Of a stretch of DNA of 64,000 nucleotides, positions 56,101 through 64,000 are shown in pieces; positions within the stretch are counted from its first letter, which is position 1; every line of letters begins with the position of its first letter. The stretch is from Portulaca oleracea (taxonomy: Eukaryota > Streptophyta > Magnoliopsida > Caryophyllales > Portulacaceae). Both the position numbers and the translations under genes were made by a program. The notes under the pieces are model-generated. The model was not told where the DNA came from. It ran no database searches and saw only the letters and a list, made by a program, of their open reading frames with translations. Where the stretch lies: the NCBI GenBank assembly GCA_029582165.1, contig CM055878.1, forward strand, positions 2,571,001-2,635,000. The letters run 5' to 3'.

Positions 56101-56289
56101 GTTCTACCATTTCCTGTCTTGCAATCTGCACCGAATGACAACGCCAACTCTCTTTTACTCAAGCTCCTAAACAAAAAAGCACTTAAGTATAGGGTGGTTA
56201 CAAGCATGGGTTGCCTTCCATGAAAAGCTTGTTTAAGGTCCCGAGCTTGACCCTGTTCGCTCCGATCATCCAAGCTCAATCTCGTTGAG

Positions 56290-56407
56290 ACGGACACCCT
56301 CATTTGCGTTGAATATATCGGTGACCTTCTAATGTTTCACCCTTGATGAGTTCACTTTAAAGGTGCTGCCATCTTTCCTTAGGAGCTCCATGATGCCAAA
56401 CTTGTGT
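56290..56407 (-). pseudogene. Element X integrase C-terminus
   Basis: The minus frame reads VTKVHKFGIMELLRKDGSTFKVNSSRVKH and then FNANEG, the expected end of an Athila-type integrase. It lies just before the post-integrase landmark. The upstream part of the same module is at 60,878-61,338. Confidence 0.7.
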
Positions 56408-57300
56408 ACCTTTGTAACAACTTGTATTTTTTTTAAAAACTCGATTTACTATATTAACTAAAATTTTAATCTCAAATATGATTTATGACTCGAATTAACT
56501 AGCCAAACTTTCTTTACTTTCCAATTAGTTTTGTTAACTTTAATAAGAATAATTTAATTTGTGAAATTATAGTATTTATTAATTTTAGTTTTTATATATA
56601 AAATAACCTATTAGGCACATTTTTCATATTTCATACAAATAATATTATATGCTACTTTTCTTTTTGAGTAAATTACGTTTACCCTACCTGACATTTGTGA
56701 TAATAAGTTTTACACACCCGACATTTGTAAAATAATTTTTACCTTACCTGAGATTACGTGTTCATATATTTAAACCTTCTAATATATTTTATATTTGTTT
56801 TTTGTTGGATTTTCCGGCGAACATTAAAAATACAAATATGAATTGAATTTTTTTACCCTTGACATTAATTCTTTTTCATTTTTCATTTTCATTATAGGAT
56901 ATTTCTTCCATTATAATTTATTTTTTACCCCAATTATTTTATAAGATATTTTATAATTAAATTTTCATTTTTAGAATGGGGAGGGAATGAGTTTTCAAAA
57001 AAATAAAGTAAAGAAAAGGTTGGGGTTTAAATATCATATGAATTAATATTAAGGGTAAAAACATCAATTCATGTTTAATTGAAAGTCATATGAATTAATA
57101 TCAAGGGTAAAACAGTCAATTCTTATTTATATTTTTAATGTTCGCTAGAAAATCCAATAAAAATCAATTATAAAATATCTTAGAAGGTTTAAATATATAA
57201 ACAGTTAATGTCAAGTAAGGTAAAAATTATATCACAAATGTCAGGTGTATTAAAATTATTAACACAAATGTCAGGCAGAGTAAATTACTCTTGTCACCTC
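56408..57300. mobile_element. AT-rich insert with a long inverted-repeat element
   Basis: Positions 56,666-57,292 form an imperfect foldback with arms of roughly 170 bp. Shared blocks include GAGTAAATTAC, CCTGACATTTGTG, TTTTTACCTTAC, TATATTTAAACCTTCTAA and GCGAACATTAAAAATA. No ORF and no clear target duplication are visible. Confidence 0.65.
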
Positions 57301-58362
57301 CTTTCTTCTTTTCTTCTTCTTCCTCCTCAAGCCTCCCGTGACTTTCTAGAAGCCCATCAAAAATCCATAGTCACATTTCCGCTAGAATACCATGCCAGAT
57401 GTAGAAATCATTCATAAAATAATCACATTTGGCTCTTATAAATACTCAAACAGATTGAGTTTGAACCATCATCATCTTCCTTCTCAGTCTATCTTCTACC
57501 TATCTCCAGTAAAATTCTCCATTCACATCTACCTTCCACCATCTCCATCACCATTGCATCTTCTTCTTTTCCTTCCCGATCCCCTCCATCACCACCACCA
57601 AACCTCTGCCGCCACCCTCCACGCCCAGAACCACCATTCTCGCCCCCATATCAACCACTACACGTAGGTTCTTCTGAAATTCGATCTCAATACCCATTCA
57701 GAATCCGCCCCGAATACTCACACTCATAACCCCAATTCATCAATTCAACACCAAAGACACCGAAAAACTGACCGGAAACAGCCCGAAATCGCCACCAAAA
57801 CTTGACCCATCTCCTCCGTTCGGTCGTGCGCCGACTCACCACCCACTCTTGCTTCTCTCTCTTGCTCTGTTTCTGCGTGAAATAAGAAAGGGGAGGAGGA
57901 AGATTTTAATTAGGGGACAACTAAGCTCCTTAAGTAGTGGATTCATTTGGGCCAAAGAAGAAGAAACCGTCAGCCCATTCTTAATTGATGGTAAAATTCT
58001 TTTTCCCAATTTCATTCATTGCCTTTTAATCACTAACTTTATTAAATCAATTACTAATTATATATTTCTTTTTAATTTTTGCACATGTTTTTATAAAGGT
58101 TGGAGTATTTTCATAGTCATAATTAACCCTAAATCAAGAAAAAACATATATAATTCGATGATTGTACCTTCCAAAAAACGTTATTTTTCATTTAACTATT
58201 TTACTGTATATACTAATTATTTACATCGTTTTAGCATATATATGTTTTGTCACATTAATCGAGGACCCTTATCAGCACTCCTGGTACCGGAGACTAGGTT
58301 GGTGACCGGCCCAGCTATGCGCATAGACAAGGACAGGATCCTAGGGTTACCTTGCAGACACA
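57300..58362. other. Leader-like segment without assigned gene
   Basis: Pyrimidine-rich stretches and codon-like proline/histidine runs (57,470-57,660) resemble a plant 5' untranslated exon, but no protein was recognised. From 58,000 the sequence is AT-rich. Confidence 0.35.
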
Positions 58363-58370
58363 TCATATAT

Positions 58371-58425
<55 letters not shown>
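58363..58425. repeat. TA microsatellite
   Basis: An about 60-bp run of TA with one AAAT interruption, ending directly at the 5' border of the LINE. Confidence 0.95.
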
Positions 58426-58428
<3 letters not shown>

Positions 58429-58430
<2 letters not shown>

Positions 58431-59999
58431 AACAGGGAGAAATTATGCGAGACAAAAGGTAATGGGGGTCTAGGCTTTCGTGCTCTGGAACACTTCAACG
58501 AGGCTATTCTTGCTCGGCAGGTTTGGAGATTAATGAATGCGCCGGAGTCCTAGGCATACCAGCTGCTAAAAGCTAAATATTTCCCGTATACCGGAATCTT
58601 GGATGCGGCAATCCCCGGGGACAGTAGCTACACCTGGAGGAGTCTCTGGAGTGCAATTTGGGTAATTAAGCGAGGCACTAGATGGCTTGTTGGCGACGGA
58701 TACTCGCTAAACATTTGGGATTCAAATTGGATACCCAGACCGAGTACATTCCGAGTAATTACTCCAAGGAGGCAAGACTTATCTCTATTACGTGTGGCAG
58801 ACCTTGTTGATCATGACAAGGGGGAATGGCGATCAGACATAGTAAATAACATATTTGTGAAGGCCGATGCAGAAGTTATTTTATCAATCCCTCTCTCGAC
58901 TGCATGGCCCTGAGATAGACTTATGTGGCATTATGGAAGGGAAGGAGAGGTAACGGTGAAATCGGCTTACCATGTAATCCGGGAATAGGAAAAGCATAAT
59001 CGACCTTCAGCAAGTTCAGACTCGGTGTTGGGTAAATTTTGGAAGCAGCTATGGAATACTAATACCCCGCCGAAGTTGCGTCTATTCACCTGGAGGGCTA
59101 TAGTGGGAGCTATTCCGACACGAGTAGGCCTGGCAAAGCGGGTTAGCACAATACAACCTTGGTGCGACCGCTGTGATCGGCAGGGAGAAGAAACAAGCGT
59201 CCACGTGATATTTCACTGCAGATGGGCAGAGAGAGTGTGGGAGAAAAGCGGTTTTCCCTATGACCTTTGGCATCCTAGAGAATCGGACATATTAGAAGTG
59301 TTCAGAAACGCCAAAGAGAAGTTGAGAGACCTCTAGGAAGAGTTTGTGGGAGTTGCTTGGGTGATTTGGAATGACATAAACAATGCACTGTATGGAAGAG
59401 GGGGTGGCCATCCAGACCGTTTGATTGCACATGCTAGAGCGGTGATCTATGAATTCCAACAAGCAAGACAAAAACCAGAAGTTCGGAGCAACCTTCAGTC
59501 TAATTGGAAACCGCCAACCCGGGTATCTTGAAAATTAATTTTGACAGAGCGAAACTAAGCGATTGGGGTATGGAGATGTTAGGTGTAGGGAGAGATGAAA
59601 ATGGAATTGTGCGGTTTGCGGTGGCAGAACAAAGGCTGGGTTTTGAAGGCCCTGAAATGGCGGAAGCACGAGCATGTTCTTTGGCACTAATAGTGGCGAA
59701 GGAGCATGGGTACACAAGAGTAGAAGTCCAGGGGGATTGTTTGACACTGATTTCCAAGCTTCGGAATCGTACTACCCCGAACACAGAGCTGGGTCTTATT
59801 ATCGCAGAAATTTTTGCGTTGGCTGAATCCTTTATTTTTTTTCTCTTTTACTCATGTTCGTAGAGAGGGTAATAAGGTGGCACACCATCTAGCTCAATTA
59901 CAACCTTTTCAGCTAGGGCGTAGGACTTGGCTTGAAGAGAGCCCAGATTTTATCCATGATTTGGTACTAGAAGATATTTGTATGGCTATCAATATTTAA
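58429..59999 (+). pseudogene. LINE (L1-type) ORF2 3' portion
   Basis: The fragment starts inside reverse transcriptase (GGLGFRALEHFNEAILARQV). The zinc-binding RT-associated domain follows (PPKLRLFTWRAIVGAIPTRV, then CDRCDRQGEETSVHVIFHC), then a C-terminal RNase H-like domain (ILKINFDRA, MAEARACSLALIVAKEHG, EVQGDCLTLIS, REGNKVAHHLAQ). Four in-frame stops (58,551, 58,911, 58,987 and 59,334) and shifts near 59,515 and 59,840 inactivate it. The element is 5'-truncated, as LINEs commonly are, and ends at TAA 59,997-59,999 followed by a TA-rich tail. Confidence 0.9.
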
Positions 60000-60026
60000 T
60001 GAGAAGCTGGTTTGATCAAAATATAC

Positions 60027-60029
<3 letters not shown>

Positions 60030-60071
<42 letters not shown>
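60030..60071. repeat. TA microsatellite
   Basis: A TA run of about 40 bp shortly after the LINE stop codon. It may be the tail of the LINE or the other half of a split microsatellite. Confidence 0.95.
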
Positions 60072-60072
<1 letters not shown>

Positions 60073-60877
60073 CTAGAATCTAGGGTTCTACTCAGATAAT
60101 AAATGAGCAACTAATTTTAACATCTCACCCCTTCTCTCTGTTTGCAAATAAAATGAATTTAGATGAGCTCACATAAAATGTTTTATTATTTCTACTAAAA
60201 TGTTTTTACGCTATAGTGTCTATTATATTGAGTTCCGTCTCATTTTACTTTATGTTTTTCCTTGTTTTCTTATTTTGGTTTTTAGGTACCAAGGGAAAAT
60301 GGGAAAGTGTCAACACAGACAGGACCGCTATCGCATACACGCCTCACTAATATCCACTTAGTTGGCTAGGACTGCAAGTGTCGCATTTTATGGTCTTAAG
60401 TCTTGTTCTAAGTTAGTTATTATATGTTTTATGATATGTTTACTTTTAAGTTTACTAATGTATGTTAAGGACTCTGCTTGTTGACTCTTTATTTCATTAA
60501 ATGATTACGTTTTATTTTAAAAACCAATAACAAACTTTATTTAACTATTATAATATTTTATATTCATATAATATTCTTAAGATCATTTTTAGTATTTAAA
60601 ATTTTTCTTTAATAATTAAAGGAAGTATTTGTACTCTAAATATTTTCACTACATATTTTCAGTTATTATTGTTTAAAGAAAATATATTCTACCTATTACT
60701 TTCATTAAGGGATTTTTATTTTTATTTTTTATTTATTGGATGCATGCATGTGATAATCATATAGAAAAAGCCTCGGCGGTAACGCATTCGGCTTTTGAGT
60801 TTCCGCTAAATCAAGATTAATTAAGATAAAATATGGGTAATACCCTGATTATGAGTCGGTTACAACCTTGACTATTG
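60072..60877. other. AT-rich stretch without gene
   Basis: No coding signal or repeat boundary was recognised, apart from the short word TAATACCCTGATTATGAGTC just before the integrase fragment of X. Confidence 0.4.
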
Positions 60878-61338
60878 TGAACGGTCCGGACCACCTAGTT
60901 CGGAGTGTGCCGGGAAACAAATGGAAGTGTGTATTGAATAACAAAACTAGCTCCCTTTCCGGGAACTCCCCATGTTTGATCCTCTTGTCGTGGAAGGCTT
61001 AGTGCGCTCCGTGTACATTGTGTTGTTGTCAAAGTCCGTCCTTCGAAGCTCTTCTAACTCCTCTAGTTGGAGCAACCGCTTCTTCCCTGCAACTTTAGCA
61101 TCTAGATTGACCTAGCGGATTGCCCAAAAGGTCTTGTACTCCAATTCTACTGGCTTGTGGCACACTTTCCCGAAGACAAGGCGGTAAAGCGTGGTGCCTA
61201 TTGGATCATGTAGGCAGTTCTGTATGCCCAAAGAGTGTCATCAAGCTTATTTGCCCAATCCTTCCTTGTTGAACTCATCGTCTTCTCCAAGATCTGCTTA
61301 ATCGCCCTGTTAGTGATCTTATCTTGCTCACTAGAGAA
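60878..61338 (-). pseudogene. Element X integrase fragment
   Basis: Minus-strand pieces read [32 protein letters not shown], then after a shift TTLYRLVFGKVCHKPVELEY, KKRLLQLEELEELR and RTRWSGPFTIVKV. This is the end of the catalytic core (after the final glutamate) and the C-terminal module of an Athila-type integrase. The right border at 61,338 is abrupt and abuts a tandem repeat. Confidence 0.88.
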
Positions 61339-61445
61339 TGACGCCTTACTTGAAATGATGGGTTTGATCTCAGGCGAGAATGACGCCCTACTTGAAATTA
61401 TAGATGATCTCAAGCGAGAATGACGCCCTACTTGAAATTATGGAT
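61334..61445. repeat. Tandem repeat, about 41-bp unit
   Basis: Three copies of a unit starting GAGAATGACGCC(C/T)TACTTGA begin at 61,334, 61,376 and 61,416. Confidence 0.88.
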
Positions 61446-61459
61446 TTTATGTTTGATGA

Positions 61460-61655
61460 CAATTCCATGCCGAGAGACTTCATTGAACCCGATGTCAAAG
61501 GCTCTGATGCTAGTGGCAATTCAATGCCGGGAGACTTCAACGGATGCGATGCCGATGACTCTGATGTCGTTTAGGCACTTATTGTGGTTAAAGGCAATTT
61601 GATGTCGGGAGACTTCATTGACCGCGATGTCAATGGCTCTGTTGCCGCCGAAGGC
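61460..61655. repeat. Tandem repeat, 58-77-bp units
   Basis: Three units start at 61,460, 61,518 and 61,595. They share CAATTC/T, ATGCCGGGAGACTTCA, CGATGTCAA/GATGCCGA and GGCTCTG. The middle copy carries extra bases. Confidence 0.82.
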
Positions 61656-63546
61656 TTTTGTTTTTCTTCTTCCACTTGCTGGTTAATTTTTTACAAGCTT
61701 GGATGATAGCATGCTTATCTTGCCAAAAAGATTTGCATGCTTTTGCTTGTTAACACTTTAAGTTGAATTCAAAGTAAATGATACTTTAAATTTTGCTTTA
61801 AGAGCGTAGATGCCGAAATTTCTTTGCTCATGAGTATAGAATTCTTCTAGGGGAAAGGGATTATTGAATTTTGTCCGGTCGTTGATCCGTATATGTCATT
61901 GGTGTTTGACAATTGTCATTCATGTCTGGCTGATGATAATTGACTTGATTGTACGTCATAAATTTGATGTGGTTGCGCCTTCGGATCTTGTGATAACTCT
62001 TTAGACACTAATTTGCCCTGCTAGAGTTAGATTGGAGAATTCTCTAATCTTGCTCTTAATGAGTGGAAACCGTGGTGAATGGTCTGAATGAGATGACATA
62101 TGGGCTTAATTAGCCCCTATTGTGGCATTTTGGAGCGTTGACATGACACTTTTTTTTTTTTTTGCTGTGCAGGTATGCATGCAACTAGTCCACTAGACCC
62201 TTATACACAAATGATGCATTTTGTTTTATTTTTTTAAACAAGTATTCATGTACTTATGCATTTATGCATGACCGTTGACTTTAAGCACGACAAACTAACT
62301 CAATGCGACTTTGACATGACTTAAGGATGCAATGCAAACCTAGTATGCTTGAACATGACACATATATGATGCTTTATGCTTCTATACATGCAACTCTATA
62401 TGCAGGAAACCCCCCAACTCCATATTTAAACAATGACTTTCTAGGACAATGTTTTTCTTAAGACAATGATTTCCTAAGTGCCAAGGCCACTTGTTGAGAA
62501 TTTCAAGATGATTTCGGTCCATGGGACAAGGAATGATGGTGGAGGCGCTAGGCTTGAAGGATTTGCTTCTTGAATGGTCACATAGATGACCTTGGACTGA
62601 TTGCTTCCAAATCTATGTTGATGTACGACAAGCCCCCAGTTTGGCGTAGACACTTTTTAGTGACACTGTCCTTCTTTGGAGGGCACATTGGGGATTCGCA
62701 AGCCCTCAGTTTGGTGTAGCCTCTGGATGATAATGTCCTGCTGTGGAGGGCGCATTGGAGATTTGCAAGCCCCCAATTTCGCGTGGACTGATACACGGAG
62801 AAAATGGAATAGAAGGAGGCATCGTTTTATATGCTGCACTAATGGAAGTCAAGTATGTCCTTAGTCGGGGGTCTCGATCTCTCTTTTTTTCTTTTCTTGT
62901 TTTCTTTTTTTTTTTGTGTCTCTCCTTTTGTCTAACATGTCCAAAAGGGTTTTCAAGTTAGCCTCTCGTTTTTCTTTTCTTTTCTTTTTTCTTTGTTCTT
63001 TCTTTTTTCTTTTGTTTTTCCTTCTCTCTCTCTCTCTCTCTCTCTATGACCACCATTAGAACGTCAAGGAGAACAAAGATTCAGGACCTTGTTGGATAGG
63101 GAGTAGATGTCCCTCTAAGAAGCTATCTCCGATGAATGTCTTGAATGATATCACAAGGGTAGTGCGAGCCCCCAGTTTAGAGTAGCTTGTTTCTGAGTTT
63201 GTTCATGATCATCTGGTTGCCGGCTAGCCGCTGTTTTGATGTGGATGACTTTTGCTCTTGTTAGGAGGAAAATCTGTTGAGTAGTTCAAGATGTTAATTC
63301 ATCAATGATGGGAACCTTATAGTGTTCCTAGGGGAGGGTTAGGTAGAAGGTAGTTAATACTAAATCCGAAGGGCGCGTTTAAATTATAGAATTTATTCTA
63401 TTTTTTAGACACGAGCTAGTTTGCATCATTTTAGTGACATCAAGTGTGTTCGTGTAAGTTAAGTGAAGAAATCCAGGTAATTTCTATGTCGTAACTCCCC
63501 ACTTAGATGTTCCTTCCATATTTTGGCGAGTTTGGTTTGTCTTAGT
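61656..63546. other. Repeat-derived stretch with tandem repeats
   Basis: No gene is visible. It contains a T run (62,151-62,163), the tandem array at 62,629-62,790, pyrimidine tracts (62,880-63,010) and a CT microsatellite (63,025-63,047). Confidence 0.45.
62629..62790. repeat. Tandem repeat, about 68-bp unit
   Basis: Two full units and part of a third start with GCAAGCCC(C/T)CAGTTTGG at 62,629, 62,698 and 62,765. They share GTCCT...TGGAGGGC(A/G)CATTGG. An isolated partial copy (GCGAGCCCCCAGTTTAG) is at 63,164. Confidence 0.85.
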
Positions 63547-64000
63547 TTTTTTTTTGAAGGAAAAACGCCAACGAATTCATTAAGAAGAAACCGAAAAAGC
63601 CACATCAGATGCTACCAACTCAGTAACTTCCGACGGGCATACACCAATCCAAGTTTTTGAAACAAGATTATCAGTAGCTATTCTACTGATGGTATGAGCG
63701 ACTTTATTGCAGTCCCTGCTAGTATATAAAAAACGAACTGAATCAAACCGTTCTGTCAACCGAATACAATCATCTACAATTAGTCTCGTTGCTGGCTCCA
63801 CGGTGTGCAACCCCAGTAGGCTTGAGTGCACCTGCTTGCTATCCATCTCGATCTCAACTTCTTTCAGACCCATCTCCCATGCCATTTGTAAACCATCTCT
63901 AACAGCCCCTGCCTCCATTGCTTCGATTGACCACCCATGTTCTCGGAATTTTGTTGCTGCACTATGTACTGCGCCATAGTGGTCTCGAATAATCATTTCC
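63547..64000 (-). pseudogene. LINE 3' end with RNase H-like domain
   Basis: On the minus strand a frame open to the window edge encodes the C-terminal RNase H-like domain of plant L1-type LINEs: IIRDHYGAVHSA, MEAGAVRDGLQMAWEMGLKE, EIEMDSKQVHSSL and SRDCNKVAHTISRIA. The stop is followed by a short 3' untranslated stretch and an A run at about 63,557-63,547. The frame is intact within the window; the type is given as pseudogene because only the end is visible and such copies are usually truncated. Confidence 0.8.

Larger units (their letters stand above)
54246..56260 (-). other. Element X post-pol spacer
   Basis: Non-coding. It includes two related blocks around 54,840-54,950 and 55,050-55,110 (GGGTTTACTCTCCCA/GGGTTACCCTCCCA, GAAGTACTTAAGGG), an internal polypurine cassette and an internal palindrome cluster. 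It ends at the Athila landmark TTAAACAAGCTTTTC...GGCAACCCA near 56,205-56,240 (minus strand). Confidence 0.65.
34140..61338 (-). mobile_element. Element X: old Athila-like element, heavily interrupted
   Basis: Surviving parts, minus strand: integrase (61,338-60,878 and 56,407-56,290), post-pol spacer (56,260-54,246), polypurine tract (54,245-54,219) and 3' LTR (54,218-53,728 plus 35,365-34,140). Element Z is inserted in the LTR with a TGCTT duplication, and about 4.5 kb of other sequence in the integrase. The remaining pol, gag and 5' LTR are absent. The gene content and the post-integrase landmark (TTAAACAAGC...GGCAACCCA) place it with Athila-type Ty3/gypsy. Confidence 0.75.

Noticed and set aside
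57392..57667. 91-codon histidine/proline-rich reading frame
   Set aside because: It is compositional, with CCA/CAC/CTT repeats. No motif or splice-supported continuation was found.
57849..58553. 234-codon plus-strand reading frame
   Set aside because: Only the last part is LINE reverse transcriptase. The rest is AT-rich intergenic sequence plus the TA microsatellite read as YIYIYI.
61334..61655. Possible CRISPR-like array
   Set aside because: The repeats are contiguous tandem copies without unique spacers, and the context is a plant nuclear genome.

Overview
The window is nuclear DNA of a flowering plant, most likely a eudicot. One intron-containing host gene sits among layers of transposable elements: hAT, CACTA and Stowaway DNA elements, Ty1/copia and Ty3/gypsy LTR retrotransposons, and L1-type LINEs. 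No tRNA, rRNA or prokaryotic feature was seen. The species cannot be fixed from sequence alone.

Left part (1-18,400). A hAT transposon occupies 1-3,823. Its four-exon transposase gene is on the minus strand and is complete except for one in-frame TAG. A 447-bp non-autonomous relative with a perfect 8-bp target duplication lies at 3,993-4,439. The one recognisable host gene (6,007-13,588, minus, six exons, 318 aa) encodes a mitochondrial carrier of the SLC25A44-like type. Its 4.4-kb first intron holds foldback elements and a decayed RRM-protein fragment. Further right, 14,990-18,420 contains an isolated LTR-like segment and the remains of an Athila-like element (here called Y).

Middle (18,420-33,940). 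A minus-strand Ty1/copia element keeps its 5' LTR and tRNA-Met primer site but has lost its 3' end. It is followed by an about 8-kb non-autonomous LTR element (B) with a tRNA-Asp primer site and no pol. A 1.67-kb solo LTR is inserted in B's 3' LTR with a GGGCC target duplication.

Right-centre (34,140-56,407 and 60,878-61,338). An old minus-strand Athila-like element (X) was split by a younger plus-strand Athila-like element (Z, 35,366-53,722, duplication TGCTT). Z was split by a 5.1-kb CACTA element (44,167-49,305, duplication GCA), and the CACTA by a Stowaway MITE (45,114-45,363, TA). The CACTA seems to carry an exon of the host gene for mitochondrial ATP synthase subunit g.

Right end (56,408-64,000). 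An inverted-repeat element, a 5'-truncated LINE between TA microsatellites, an integrase fragment of X, two tandem-repeat blocks and the 3' end of a second LINE.

The most unusual pattern is shared by the LTR elements. Z, B, X and an LTR-like segment near 15,600 each carry a cluster of short G+C-rich inverted repeats with a family-specific sequence, just upstream of a TATA-like box. In Z, B and X a second cluster with the same motif lies internally, 3' of the coding region. The same three elements also carry an internal polypurine cassette 1.3-2.0 kb upstream of the polypurine tract that borders the 3' LTR.
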